Below, piece by piece: positions 42,601 through 54,600 of a stretch of 64,000 nt of DNA. The position numbers were made by a program, and so were the translations under genes. Below the pieces are notes generated by a model. That model searched no databases. It was given only the letters and a program-made list of their open reading frames with translations, and was not told the origin of the DNA. The first letter of the stretch is position 1. Every line of letters begins with the position of its first letter. The DNA lies in NCBI GenBank assembly GCA_027922465.2, contig BQMF02000275.1, positions 372,001 through 436,000 on the forward strand, read 5' to 3'. The DNA comes from Turritopsis dohrnii (lineage: Eukaryota; Cnidaria; Hydrozoa; Anthoathecata; Oceaniidae).

Positions 42601-45600
42601 ACACAAACAACAGTAAAATAATCACCACGGGCAGCAGTTTCGAAAGTTCCCTCTATTATGTCACCGGCCATCATCCCAGAATTAACTGCACGCACACTGT
42701 ACTGATAGAAGTCATTTCGCACCAGAAAGGACAACTCCACTGATGTCGAAGAAATTAAGCTGATGTTTCTACAAGTGTCTGGTAGATTCAGTCGACAATA
42801 TTCCACAAGGTACTTTAATGTCTTAGGATCCTGACCATTTGTGTGACTTGGAGGCAACCAGGACAGGATAACAACACTACTTTCACTGTATAGTTTAGCA
42901 GATACAGTAACATTTCGCACAGGACCCAACGGAACTAAGAAGAGAAAAACAATAAATAGAGCGGTGGTGGGCATTCTGGAAACTTTGCATTGCTTTCACT
43001 TCAAGCAAATAGTAACTGATAATTTAAACGACGATGCTTTCATCTTAGTGATGCAGGGAACACTTTAAAATAAAACTTTCATTAAAAGGCAATCTACCAC
43101 GCATATAGAAGGCTTTGACGCAGTTCCGTTGCTACAAAATCATACATACCGACTGCAGGGGTAGTACTCTCTGTAGTTGTAGGCATTTTTGTGGTTGTAG
43201 TTTCTAAATTATGAAAGAAAACCTAGTTTACTTTCTGAAATTGCAGTGTCACAGTGCTTTATAATATGGTTCCAAAAGATTAGTATAAAAACAACTACGA
43301 TGTAGCCGCCAATGCTACCATGAAAGAATATAGCTCATGCCAGCCTCACAAATATAAACATAAAGTCAAATTCCAACAACAATACTCAATCTGAATATTC
43401 CTTACCTTGATTCAGAGTATGACCGGACATTGTACCTGACCATGGGCCAAACCCTGCTGGGTTCTTGGCTCTAACTCGGAATTCATATTGCTGACCCATT
43501 TGCAATTTTCCAAACGTGACAGCCAATATATTTAGACCAGGGCTAAAGCGTGGATGTGCTATTGTCATGCTCCTATTGGTATTTACGATTTCCACAAGGT
43601 AAGACGTTATGCGATCCGATAACAACTTTATAACAAAAAATTCAACTCTGATTTCCGTCATGCTCAATGCAACAACCTCTTTGATTACTGGTTTACTTGA
43701 AGGAGGAGCTACAAACAAACATTCCAATTTTCACAAATGATAGCTCCATTAACATGATAGCAACTTACAAAACTAAATATCTCAAGTAGAAACAGATTGG
43801 CAAATAACCAAAATACTCACCGCAACCGGCAAAAGATGTTTCATCAGAGCCATCAGCACAGTCATTTATTCCGTTACATAACCTGGAACGCAACACGCAT
43901 TGCGGACTTCCACAAGTAAAGTGTGTTGGCCGACAGGTGTCTATTGAAAAAGATAAACAAAAGGGCACATTAGACACAGATAACTTAAGCAAAAAGGACA
44001 CAAACAAAACCTCTATGCTGATCGTTGACAACACACAAACAACAGTAAAATAATCACCACGGGCAGCAGTTTCGAAAGTTCCCTCTATTATGTCACCGGC
44101 CATCATCCCAGAATTAACTGCACGCACACTGTACTGATAGAAGTCATTTCGCACCAGAAAGGACAACTCCACTGATGTCGAAGAAATTAAGCTGATGTTT
44201 CTACAAGTGTCTGGTAGATTCAGTCGACAATATTCCACAAGGTACTTTAATGTCTTAGGATCCTGACCATTTGTGTGACTTGGAGGCAACCAGGACAGGA
44301 TAACAACACTACTTTCACTGTATAGTTTAGCAGATACAGTAACATTTCGCACAGGACCCAACGGAACTAAGAAGAGAAAAACAATAAATAGAGCGGTGGT
44401 GGGCATTCTGGAAACTTTGCATTGCTTTCACTTCAAGCAAATAGTAACTGATAATTTAAACGACGATGCTTTCATCTTAGTGATGCAGGGAACACTTTAA
44501 AATAAAACTTTCATTAAAAGGCAATCTACCACGCATATAGAAGGCTTTGACGCAGTTCCGTTGCTACAAAAGTCATACATACCGACTGCAGGGGTAGTAC
44601 TCTCTGTAGTTGTAGGCATTTTTGTGGTTGTAGTTTCTAAATTATGAAAGAAAACCTAGTTTACTTTCTGAAATTGCAGTGTCACAGTGCTTTATAATAT
44701 GGTTCCAAAAGATTAGTATAAAAACAACTACGATGTAGCCGCCAATGCTACCATGAAAGAATATAGCTCATGCCAGCCTCACAAATATAAACATAAAGTC
44801 AAATTCCAACAACAATACTCAATCTGAATATTCCTTACCTTGATTCAGAGTATGACCGGACATTGTACCTGACCAATGGGCCAAACCCTGCTGGGTTCTT
44901 GGCTCTAACTCGGAATTCATATTGCTGACCCATTTGCAATTTTCCAAACGTGACAGCCAATATATTTAGACCAGGGACTAAAGCGTGGATGTGCTATTGT
45001 CATGCTCCTATTGGTATTTACGATTTCCACAAGGTAAGACGTTATGCGATCCGATAACAACTTTATAACAAAAAATTCAACTCTGATTTCCGTCATGCTC
45101 AATGCAACAACCTCTTTGATTACTGGTTTACTTGAAGGAGGAGCTACAAACAAACATTCCAATTTTCACAAATGATAGCTCCATTAACATGATAGCAACT
45201 TACAAAACTAAATATCTCAAGTAGAAACAGATTGGCAAATAACCAAAATACTCACCGCAACCAGGCAAAAGATGTTTCATCAGAGCCATCAGCACAGTCA
45301 TTTATTCCGTTACATAACCTGGAACGCAACACGCATTGCGGACTTCCACAAGTAAAGTGTGTTGGCCGACAGGTGTCTATTGAAAAAGATAAACAAAAGG
45401 GCACATTAGACACAGATAACTTAAGCAAAAAGGACACAAACAAAACCTCCATGCTGATTGTTGACAACACACAAACAACAGTAAAATAATCACCACAAAC
45501 ACCACAAACAACAAACAACAGTAAAATAATCACCACGGGCAGCAGTTTCGAAAGTTCCCTCTATTATGTCACCGGCCATCATCCCAGAATTAACTGCACG

Positions 45601-48600
45601 GACACTGTACTGATAAAAGTCATTTCGCACCAGAAAGGACAACTCCACTGATGTCGAAGAAATGAAGCCAGTGTTTCTACAAGTGTCTGGTAGATTCAGT
45701 CGACAATATTCCACAAGGTACTTTAATGTCTTAGGATCCTGACCATTTGTGTGACTTGGAGGCAACCAGGACAGGATAACAACACTACTTTCACTGTATA
45801 GTTTAGCAGATACAGTAACATTTCGCACAGGACCCAACGGAACTAAGAAGAGAAAAACAATAAATAGAGTGGTGGTGGGCATTCTGGAAACTTTGCATTG
45901 CTTTCACTTCAAGCAAATAGTAACTGATAATTTAAACGACGGTGCTTTCATCTTAGTGATGCAGGGAACACTTTAAAATAAAACTTTCATTAAAAGGCAA
46001 TCTACCACGCATATGGAAGGCTTTGACGCAGTTCCGTTGCTACAAAGTCATACATACCAACTGCAGGGGTAGTATTCTCTGTAGTTGTAGGCATTTTTGT
46101 GGTTGTAGTTTCTAAATTATGAAAGAAAACCTAGTTTACTTTCTGAAATTGCAGTGTCACAGTGCTTTATAATATGGTTCCAAAAGATTAGTATAAAAAC
46201 AACTACGATGTAGCCGCCAATGCTACCATGAAAGAATATAGCTCATGCCAGCCTCACAAATATAAACATAAAGTCAAATTCCAACAACAATACTTAATCT
46301 GAATATTCCTTACCTTGATTCAGAGTATGACCGGACATTGTAACTGACCAAGGGCCAAACCCTGCTGGGTTCTTGGCTCTAACTCGGAATTCATATTGCT
46401 GACCCATTTGCAATTTTCCAAACGTGACAGCCAATTTATTTAGACCAGGACTAAAGCGTGGATGTGCTATTGTCATGCTCCTATTGGTATTTACGATTTC
46501 CACAAGGTAAGACGTTATGCGATCCGATAACAACTTTATAACAAAAAATTCAACTCTGATTTCCGTCATGCTCAATGCAACAACCTCTTTGATTACTGGT
46601 TTACTTGAAGGAGGAGCTACAAACAAACATTCCAATTTTCACAAATGATAGCTCCATTAACATGATAGCAACTTACAAAACTAAATATCTCAAGTAGAAA
46701 CAGATTGGCAAATAACCAAAATACTCACCGCAACCGGCAAAAGATGTTTCATCAGAGCCATCAGCACAGTCATTTATTCCGTTACATAACCTGGAACGCA
46801 ACACGCATTGCGGACTTCCACAAGTAAAGTGTGTTGGCCGACAGGTGTCTATTGAAAAAGATAAACAAAAGGGCACATTAGACACAGATAACTTAAGCAA
46901 AAAGGACACAAACAAAACCTCTATGCTGATTGTTGACAACACGCAAACAACAGTAAATTAATTACCACGGCCAGCAGTTTTGAAAGTTCCCTCTATTATG
47001 TCACCGGCCATCATCCCAGAATTAACTGCACGCACACTGTACTGATAGAAGTCATTTCGCACCAGAAAGGACAACTCCACTGATGTCGAAGAAATTAAGC
47101 TGATGTTTCTACAAGTGTCTGGTAGATTCAGTCGACAATATTCCACAATGTACTTTAATGTCTTAGGATCCTGACCATTTGTGTGACTTGGAGGCAACCA
47201 GGACAGGATAACAACACTACTTTCACTGTATAGTTTAGCAGATACAGTAACATTTCGCACAGGACCCAACAGAACTAAGAAGAGAAAAACAATAAATAGA
47301 TTAGTGGTGGGCATTCTGGAAACCTTGCATTGCTTTCACTTCAAGCAAATAGTAACTGATAACTTAAACGACAATGCTTTTATCTTAGTGATGCAGGGAA
47401 CACTTCAAAATAAGACCTTTATTAAAAGGCACACTGTCACTCATAGAGAAGGTTATGATGCAGTGATGTTGCTAGAAAAAGATACATACGGTCTGCAGGG
47501 GTAGTACTTTCTGTGGTTGGAGGCATTTCTGTGGTTGTAGTTGCTACATTAGGAAGAAAAACGAATTTTACTTTCTGAAATTACATCCTGAATTTGATAG
47601 AAAAATTGTTGTGGAAAGTGAAATGCTCTTTCAAAGAACCTTTTAGAGTAAATTGCTTTGATAAGGTTAAGGGTTAGGTTGAAAGAGATTTTGAAACTCT
47701 TAAGTAAGATTTTTAGAATAATTGTTTCTAATGTATACATTTGGTGCAGTTGAAGCTTAAGTAAAGTTTTAATGAAATGAAACATAGCAACTGCAGCTTT
47801 TCTGTTGTTGTTGTTACTAATACAAAAATATAAAACAAAGAAATAACATAAATAAAAGGAGGATTTTAGAAAAGTACTGTACTATTCATTCTGTTTCATT
47901 TCAAGCTATATAATATTTCAAAATTATATATATCTGATTTTAAAATGTAGTGGTTATGAGTCTAATAGGTTATTAGGTCATGGTTTTATATAATTTTTAT
48001 TTATTTGATAGGCTTATTACTGATAAGTTTATAGAACGTTCATTTTGGCTAAAAACATTCTTAAAAAGTTCATGAAAATCGCTCCATCAGTTTTACAGAA
48101 AACATTGTTAGTTTTGCGCAGTAACATTATATAGATCACCTTATACATTCATGGTATTTAAATCGAAAGTGTTAAAAAAATTGAAGCAAAAAAGTTTTTA
48201 ACATAAAGTATTGATACTTACTATGCAAAACAATTTTCGTCAAAGCAAGTTTGTAACGTCCATTAAATCCAAACTTCGGATTATAAGCAGCACAACCAAT
48301 TTGACTGTTAATGTATTCAATTGCATTTACAATTTTGATAGAAAAATATGATACATTTCCAACAAAATAATTGTCTTCTCTCATTATTCTCCCACTATTG
48401 AAATTCAAGAAAGATTTTGTGCCATTTGACCACAGTACTTTAGCAGGAGGATAGCTCAAAGGAGGTCGACATAGGACGCGAATGTCTCGAAATCCAGCAA
48501 CATCATAAACAGTAATTATTGGTCTGGTGAACTGAAATGTGTTCTCCAAGTCTATAAATCAATAATTGTAAAGAATACAATTCATTACAATTCAAGTTCT

Positions 48601-51600
48601 GGGACTCCAGCCAGTTTCATTTCAATTAACTGGCAATTTAATAGAAAAGCTTATCAAGAATTTCTTAGGCTATTGTAATAACAGAATTGAGTAGTAAATG
48701 TAAAAATGTATCAGAAACTCTGTTGGATTTTTTAAATTAATTGGTATTAATCTTTTAATTGGATCAAATTTATTAACAACATTTTCCTCTTTTTTTGTTT
48801 GATAATACGTAAGTATGTGAGAGTTCTTACTGATAGATTTATTAGTACTTAACAACATTATAGATACCTAATTAGGATTCAAACAACTCATCCAAAAATT
48901 GCTTTAATCAGTATTATGGGTGAATATTTCAATAATGACCAGGGTTATGGTTTTCCCTCAAACTGTCACAAACATTATAATGTATATACAAAAGGAAATG
49001 ACTATTTATCAGTAAACCAAATTAATAGAGAAACATTCTAAAGTAGATTTATTCTAATAATGATCAAGATATATCATCAGGGCAATCCTGTTTTTTGACT
49101 TTCATTGGGTTGCAAATTACCTGGTATGCTCAAATTTTAATCAAGAAAATGAAGATTATGTTAATGATTATTTAAAATTTTAATTAGTAGTTTTAGCGTT
49201 GTAACAATGCTAGAGATTTCAAGCATTTTGTGAAAATGTTTTAGTAATTGGTTCACTTTAAGGAATTAAGAAAGCAATTTTGCTGCAAATTTAGATAATT
49301 ACAGAATAAGCACATTCATTTTGCTTAGAATCCTAATTGGGTTACAAACACACTTCTTGAAAATTTCAGATCTACCAGACAGAATTTCTTCCAGATGGAA
49401 AGTGATGACTGTTTATTTTTGTTTTGTTTTTTTGTTTTTTCATTTTCTATGGAGGTTCTTGGTAGATGAAAATGTATGTGAAAAAGAAATCAAATTGCTA
49501 CGGAGTACAAAATAAATAAACAAAATATTTAATGAGATAAAGCTTACATAAGACAGCAACCACAGCGGTTTCACTTTCAGTTGTCCCAAAATCATTTCTT
49601 GCTGAACATTTATAAACCCCTGCGTGACTATAAAGTTGATAATCAGCTTTAACAATTGTAAGTGACCCATTAGCACTGAAGAGGAATCTTGTATTATTCT
49701 GTTGAATCAAGATATTGTCTTTAAACCAACTAATAGTAACTGTGTGGCTTGACTTCGCTAAACAATTCAAGGTTATGTTTTGACCACTCTCAACATCATG
49801 CTTTCCAGATGGCCCATGGGAAATAAAAGGTGCCACATCAACAGCTAGTGCAAAAAATTGTTATGCAATTACTCACTACAACAGTAAATCAGTAACCATA
49901 ACTTGGATTCCATCTGTAATGTCTGTCACAGTGCTTAAAATAACGGGCGATCACCGATCAATGATCGGCGAGATTTGAAAGACGATTGTCTGGAATGTAA
50001 TTGAGACGATCTATGTAATCGCTGAACATTTACTCATTTCATTTCTTTTCATTTTCTTACTTCAATTAAAACTTGAAGAAATCAACTAAAATCTTTATAA
50101 TAAACATTTATATTAGAGTAGTATTAAACGAATCTATTGGTGTCTGGACACATTCTGCTGGTGTATTGATGTAAGGTGAAGGTTATCTCCTTTTTATTTT
50201 TCGATGGGAAACATCGTGCCTGCAATTGAGTAGACACCGGTCATTAGTCAAGATAAATCATATTTTAAGGAAGCTGGAAAGATGCTTTTTAATTTCATTG
50301 AATAACACGAAAACGAGTCCTACTGGTACCACTTATGTTTTCATATTCTTTAGGTGAACAAAGGAATTCGTATAACGAAGGAAATTTCAGAATTACCTTA
50401 GCAACGGTGGTTGCTCTCCCTAGCAACAACAAATTATCAGTTAATACACCTAGTAATTTGTTGTCAATTGAGCAAGAACGTTGAGCATAAAATACAAAAA
50501 TACAAAACATGCTCAACTTAGATTATTCAATTGACAAAATAACTGAGGTATATTAGGCCATTATTCAGCAAATACTCTGTTGCTACGGGGGACCACCACC
50601 GTTGCTAAGGTAATTTTGAAATTTCCTTTGTTATACGGATTCATTTCTTCACCTAACAAAAGAATATGAAAACGTAAGTGGTACCAGTAGGACTCGTTTT
50701 CATGTTATTCAATGAAATCAAAAAACATCTTAGTTTCCAACTCTCTTTTTTTAACTTTTGGGAAAAAATAAAACATTTTAAAATCAGACATGATTATTGG
50801 TCTCACGGGCGTAAGAACTTGCCATTTCGTGTTTGGGTGTGTACGGAGGTGCGCGAATGTGATCTCACGCCTAAGTTATGATCGTTTAAATTTTCATTGT
50901 GATCGCCCATTTCTTCAACGTAACGATCTTGTGATCGTTGGACTTAAAAACATTATTTTAAGCGCTGTGTCACATGTTCACTAACTTACCAAGGAAGTTA
51001 CCTGACATATCATTAGAAATATACCTAACACAATGGCTTAACTTGTAAGTATACAGTTAAACACTGGCTAAGCTGTTTCTTTAATGCGATTAAAAGATAA
51101 GGCAGGACTACCTAGGAATTCGATGCTGGTCAGAGCAACCATAATGGAATTCACTACATCAACATACCAGAATATTAAAAAAAGTAGATTATTTTTTTAA
51201 CTTACACACATTGATATGTAGCACCAAAGACCAAGAACTAACTTGCAGTCCATTATCAATTGATCTGATTCGAAAGTTATACAACACTCCAGGTGCTAAA
51301 TTACTAATGGCATGTTGCCTTGAAAACCGTTTCTTATCCACATGGGATCCTGATGTTCTAATCGAAGATATTTCATTGTTGTCTTTGCGCTGGTATTCAA
51401 TTTCAAAATAGCGAATGTCCTCTCGATAATAAATACCCAGCTGGCGCACTTCTGAATTTGTTTTCGGCAGATCCCATTGCAAAACAAGAAAGGTGTACAA
51501 GGTTCGACTTACGTGAAAGGTGGAAATAGGTCGTGGTGCATCTGAAAGAAAGCAATACCAATCACAATTATAATGGCAAATCTGACAAATTGAGATGTTT

Positions 51601-54600
51601 TGATGAAATGCAGAAGGATAAAGAAAAATAAACACTAATAGGACACACAAGTAATGCAGTGAAAATTCAAACCTGCTTTATGTATTCGAAAAGCAGCAGT
51701 GCGCACCCCGTCAGCATTAAAAGCTTTGAATTCATATAAACCTTGCGCCATAGCACCAGGCTGGGTTATATCCAAGGCATGCATAAGAATACCTTTGGGG
51801 TCCAAATAAAATGTAGGCTTAATAAGAGGTGTATTTCTAGTGATTGTAACATTGTTTTTCACCCATACAACTCTTAACGATCCCCTGTGTTTAGGAGGCT
51901 GGGCCGATATTCGAAGAAAATTGGTTGACGGATAATAAAGTCTATTAACTGGCCTCTTCTGGAATTCTTCAGCAATCCCTACAAAGAAAATTATTAATTT
52001 TAGAACAGTGGCTAAACTATCACTACAAAAGTGATCAGTGAGATAAGTCATTGTATCATAACTGAAAAGATAAACTTACATTCTACAATCAACAATGCTT
52101 TACCACTTCTGACAGTACCCAAGAAATTTGAAGCAATGCAACTGTAATTCCCCTCATCTCCATTTGTTCCATAACTTGCATTATAAATTGTAAGGAAGCT
52201 AGCTGAACCTAACTGCTTGATTTGGTATTTGACGGCATCACTGACAATTGCAGCATTACTTAGGTACCATTCAAATGTAGGTTGGGGTTCTGCCTGTACT
52301 CCACAAAAGAATGTAACATTTTGTCCTTGTCCTATCCTTGTGTTTGATGGATGCGTAATCATATATGGGGCAACTTGGGTCACTGTTCTCACATATAAAG
52401 GTTTGCTCCATTCTCCAATTTGCCCTTTTGCATCAGTAGCACGTAAAATAACTGAGTAATTTTCTCCACGATGAAGATGAGAGAACTTATAGGTTTGGAT
52501 TTGAAACAAAAATGACGGATTTTCTGTCAATGTAAATTCCTCGGTCTCACCCGTGCTGATTCGTGTTAAACTGATGTTATAAAAGCTCAAATCATTCCGT
52601 AAATAGTCCCAACTGATATTGAAGCCATTTAAGAAGTGCATTGAAACTCTTACATTTGGTGGGGCTTTTGGTGGTCCTAAAAATTAAAAAAATTTAAGTC
52701 AATGTCTGATATAACAATTTGTTCCTACCCTTTATTGTTGCAACTCTTCCATCTGCCAAAACATTTCACTCACATAACCAATGTTAAACATGCAGTTGAT
52801 GCTACTTTTTAGATCAACTTTCACAGAAAATCAGATAATCCACAAAAATTAATCCATGTGAAAATAAATCCATGCAAGGTTATTATTTCCAATCAGTAAC
52901 AAAGGCTTCTATTCTGTTCTCACAATAATGTGTCAGAATATGAGACAGTTAATTTCAGGTAGGGACTCATTGTGCTTATGTAAACGTCTGGCCCAGAAAT
53001 TGATCACTTCTTTTAAAATAACACAAATTTCATTATAATATCATATGGTATTCTATGGTATTCTATGGTATACAATTTCTGAAAAGGTCTATCCAATATC
53101 AAAGAGATTGCTAGATATGTACGCACCATATAATTGTACGTTGAAATATGACCTTCTCTGACCCATGATATTTTTTGCTTCACAAGCCCATCTCCCAACA
53201 TCATACATTGTTGCATTGTGAATTAAAATTTGAGAAAAATCAGTTCCCTGGAAACGTCTTATTTGAATGCGTGGATCACTGACATTAACAGGTAAACCAC
53301 TAGATCCATTTATCCATACTGGATTGGGTTTTGGAACGCCATTTGGCACAGCACAATTTGCCCATGCTAAACGGTTACCATCTATATTGTAAAAATATGT
53401 ATCTCTTGGACTGTACTTGAATTCATTCTCCAAAACTAAAAGAAAGGAAATCAGCTACTTCAAAACATCTTACACATGCTATTATAAGGTGGAATAATTC
53501 CATCAGACCAAAATCATCAAAAACAAAAAAATCTTGATTATATAATAATATTATATAGATACATATGGGATGGAAGATTGGGCTTTTCAACTTATTGACA
53601 AATCAGCCAATGAAATTCAACTTAGGGAAAGGGAATCTTTTTGACAATACAAACTTAATACTTTTCTACCCATTGGATTAAATGAAAGGAATGTTCCTGT
53701 GTAAAGAATTTCTTGATACGTGTATCCACCTTACCTTAGGTCTCAATAAGGGTTGGGTTATATGTCTTCGCTCTTCTGCGTACCTACTTTCAACGTGTAT
53801 ATCGTTGTGTTAGTATCTGGACTTTAGCATATTAGCTCTGTCACAGAGAGGCATATCTTAGCTCTTTTCTTAGTTTAATTTTAATTTTGTTTTATTATTC
53901 TTTACAATCACCGTGCAGGCTTCGGATGATATTCTAGCTTCATAACGTAAGGTTTCCCTAAAAACTTAGCAATTCTACTGGGAAATCGTTGTCATATCTG
54001 AGAATATATGGATTTTCGTAAGGAATACTTAGAAACAACAGCACCTAAAAATTTTGAACCAACTTCTGCTTCTTCTTGTCAGTAATCTGCAAACACGTGG
54101 AAATGGATTAGTGTACCAGGAACGAAAAATCTACACGAAAAATCTCTGTTTTGCACGACGGCAGAGGCCAACCTCGAACCCAGAGTCTCTTGCCTTTTCG
54201 ATATACGGATCGTAAAGAATATCAACTTCGCGTTGTTTGTGGCTCAGTTAGTTCCAGTATGAACGCAAATAATTATTTCACGGAAACTATCATCAAGCCA
54301 TCAAATAATACTATCACTACGGGACGATTTTACAAACATTTTATCACACCATCACATGAAAATGAGGCGCTACTGGGCAGATAGTTTCAACTGAAACTCA
54401 GGAAATAGGCCATCATCGAACAAGGAAGCAGATCTGGCTTGTTAAAGTTGGCCAATCATGATTTCTGCTGGAACTGCAAATTCAAGCGAACTCCCTGTTT
54501 CCTTTAATTACTTTACGCGGATTGTAATCTATTGCTTGTGCGTAGAATCGATTATATATCTTCCATTATTACATCATCCATTTGGCATTATGTTGACGCA

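Noticed and set aside
45232..45489. Plus-strand frame across repeat unit 3
   Set aside because: Antisense of the LDLa exon and its intron; open only because of the insertions in that copy.
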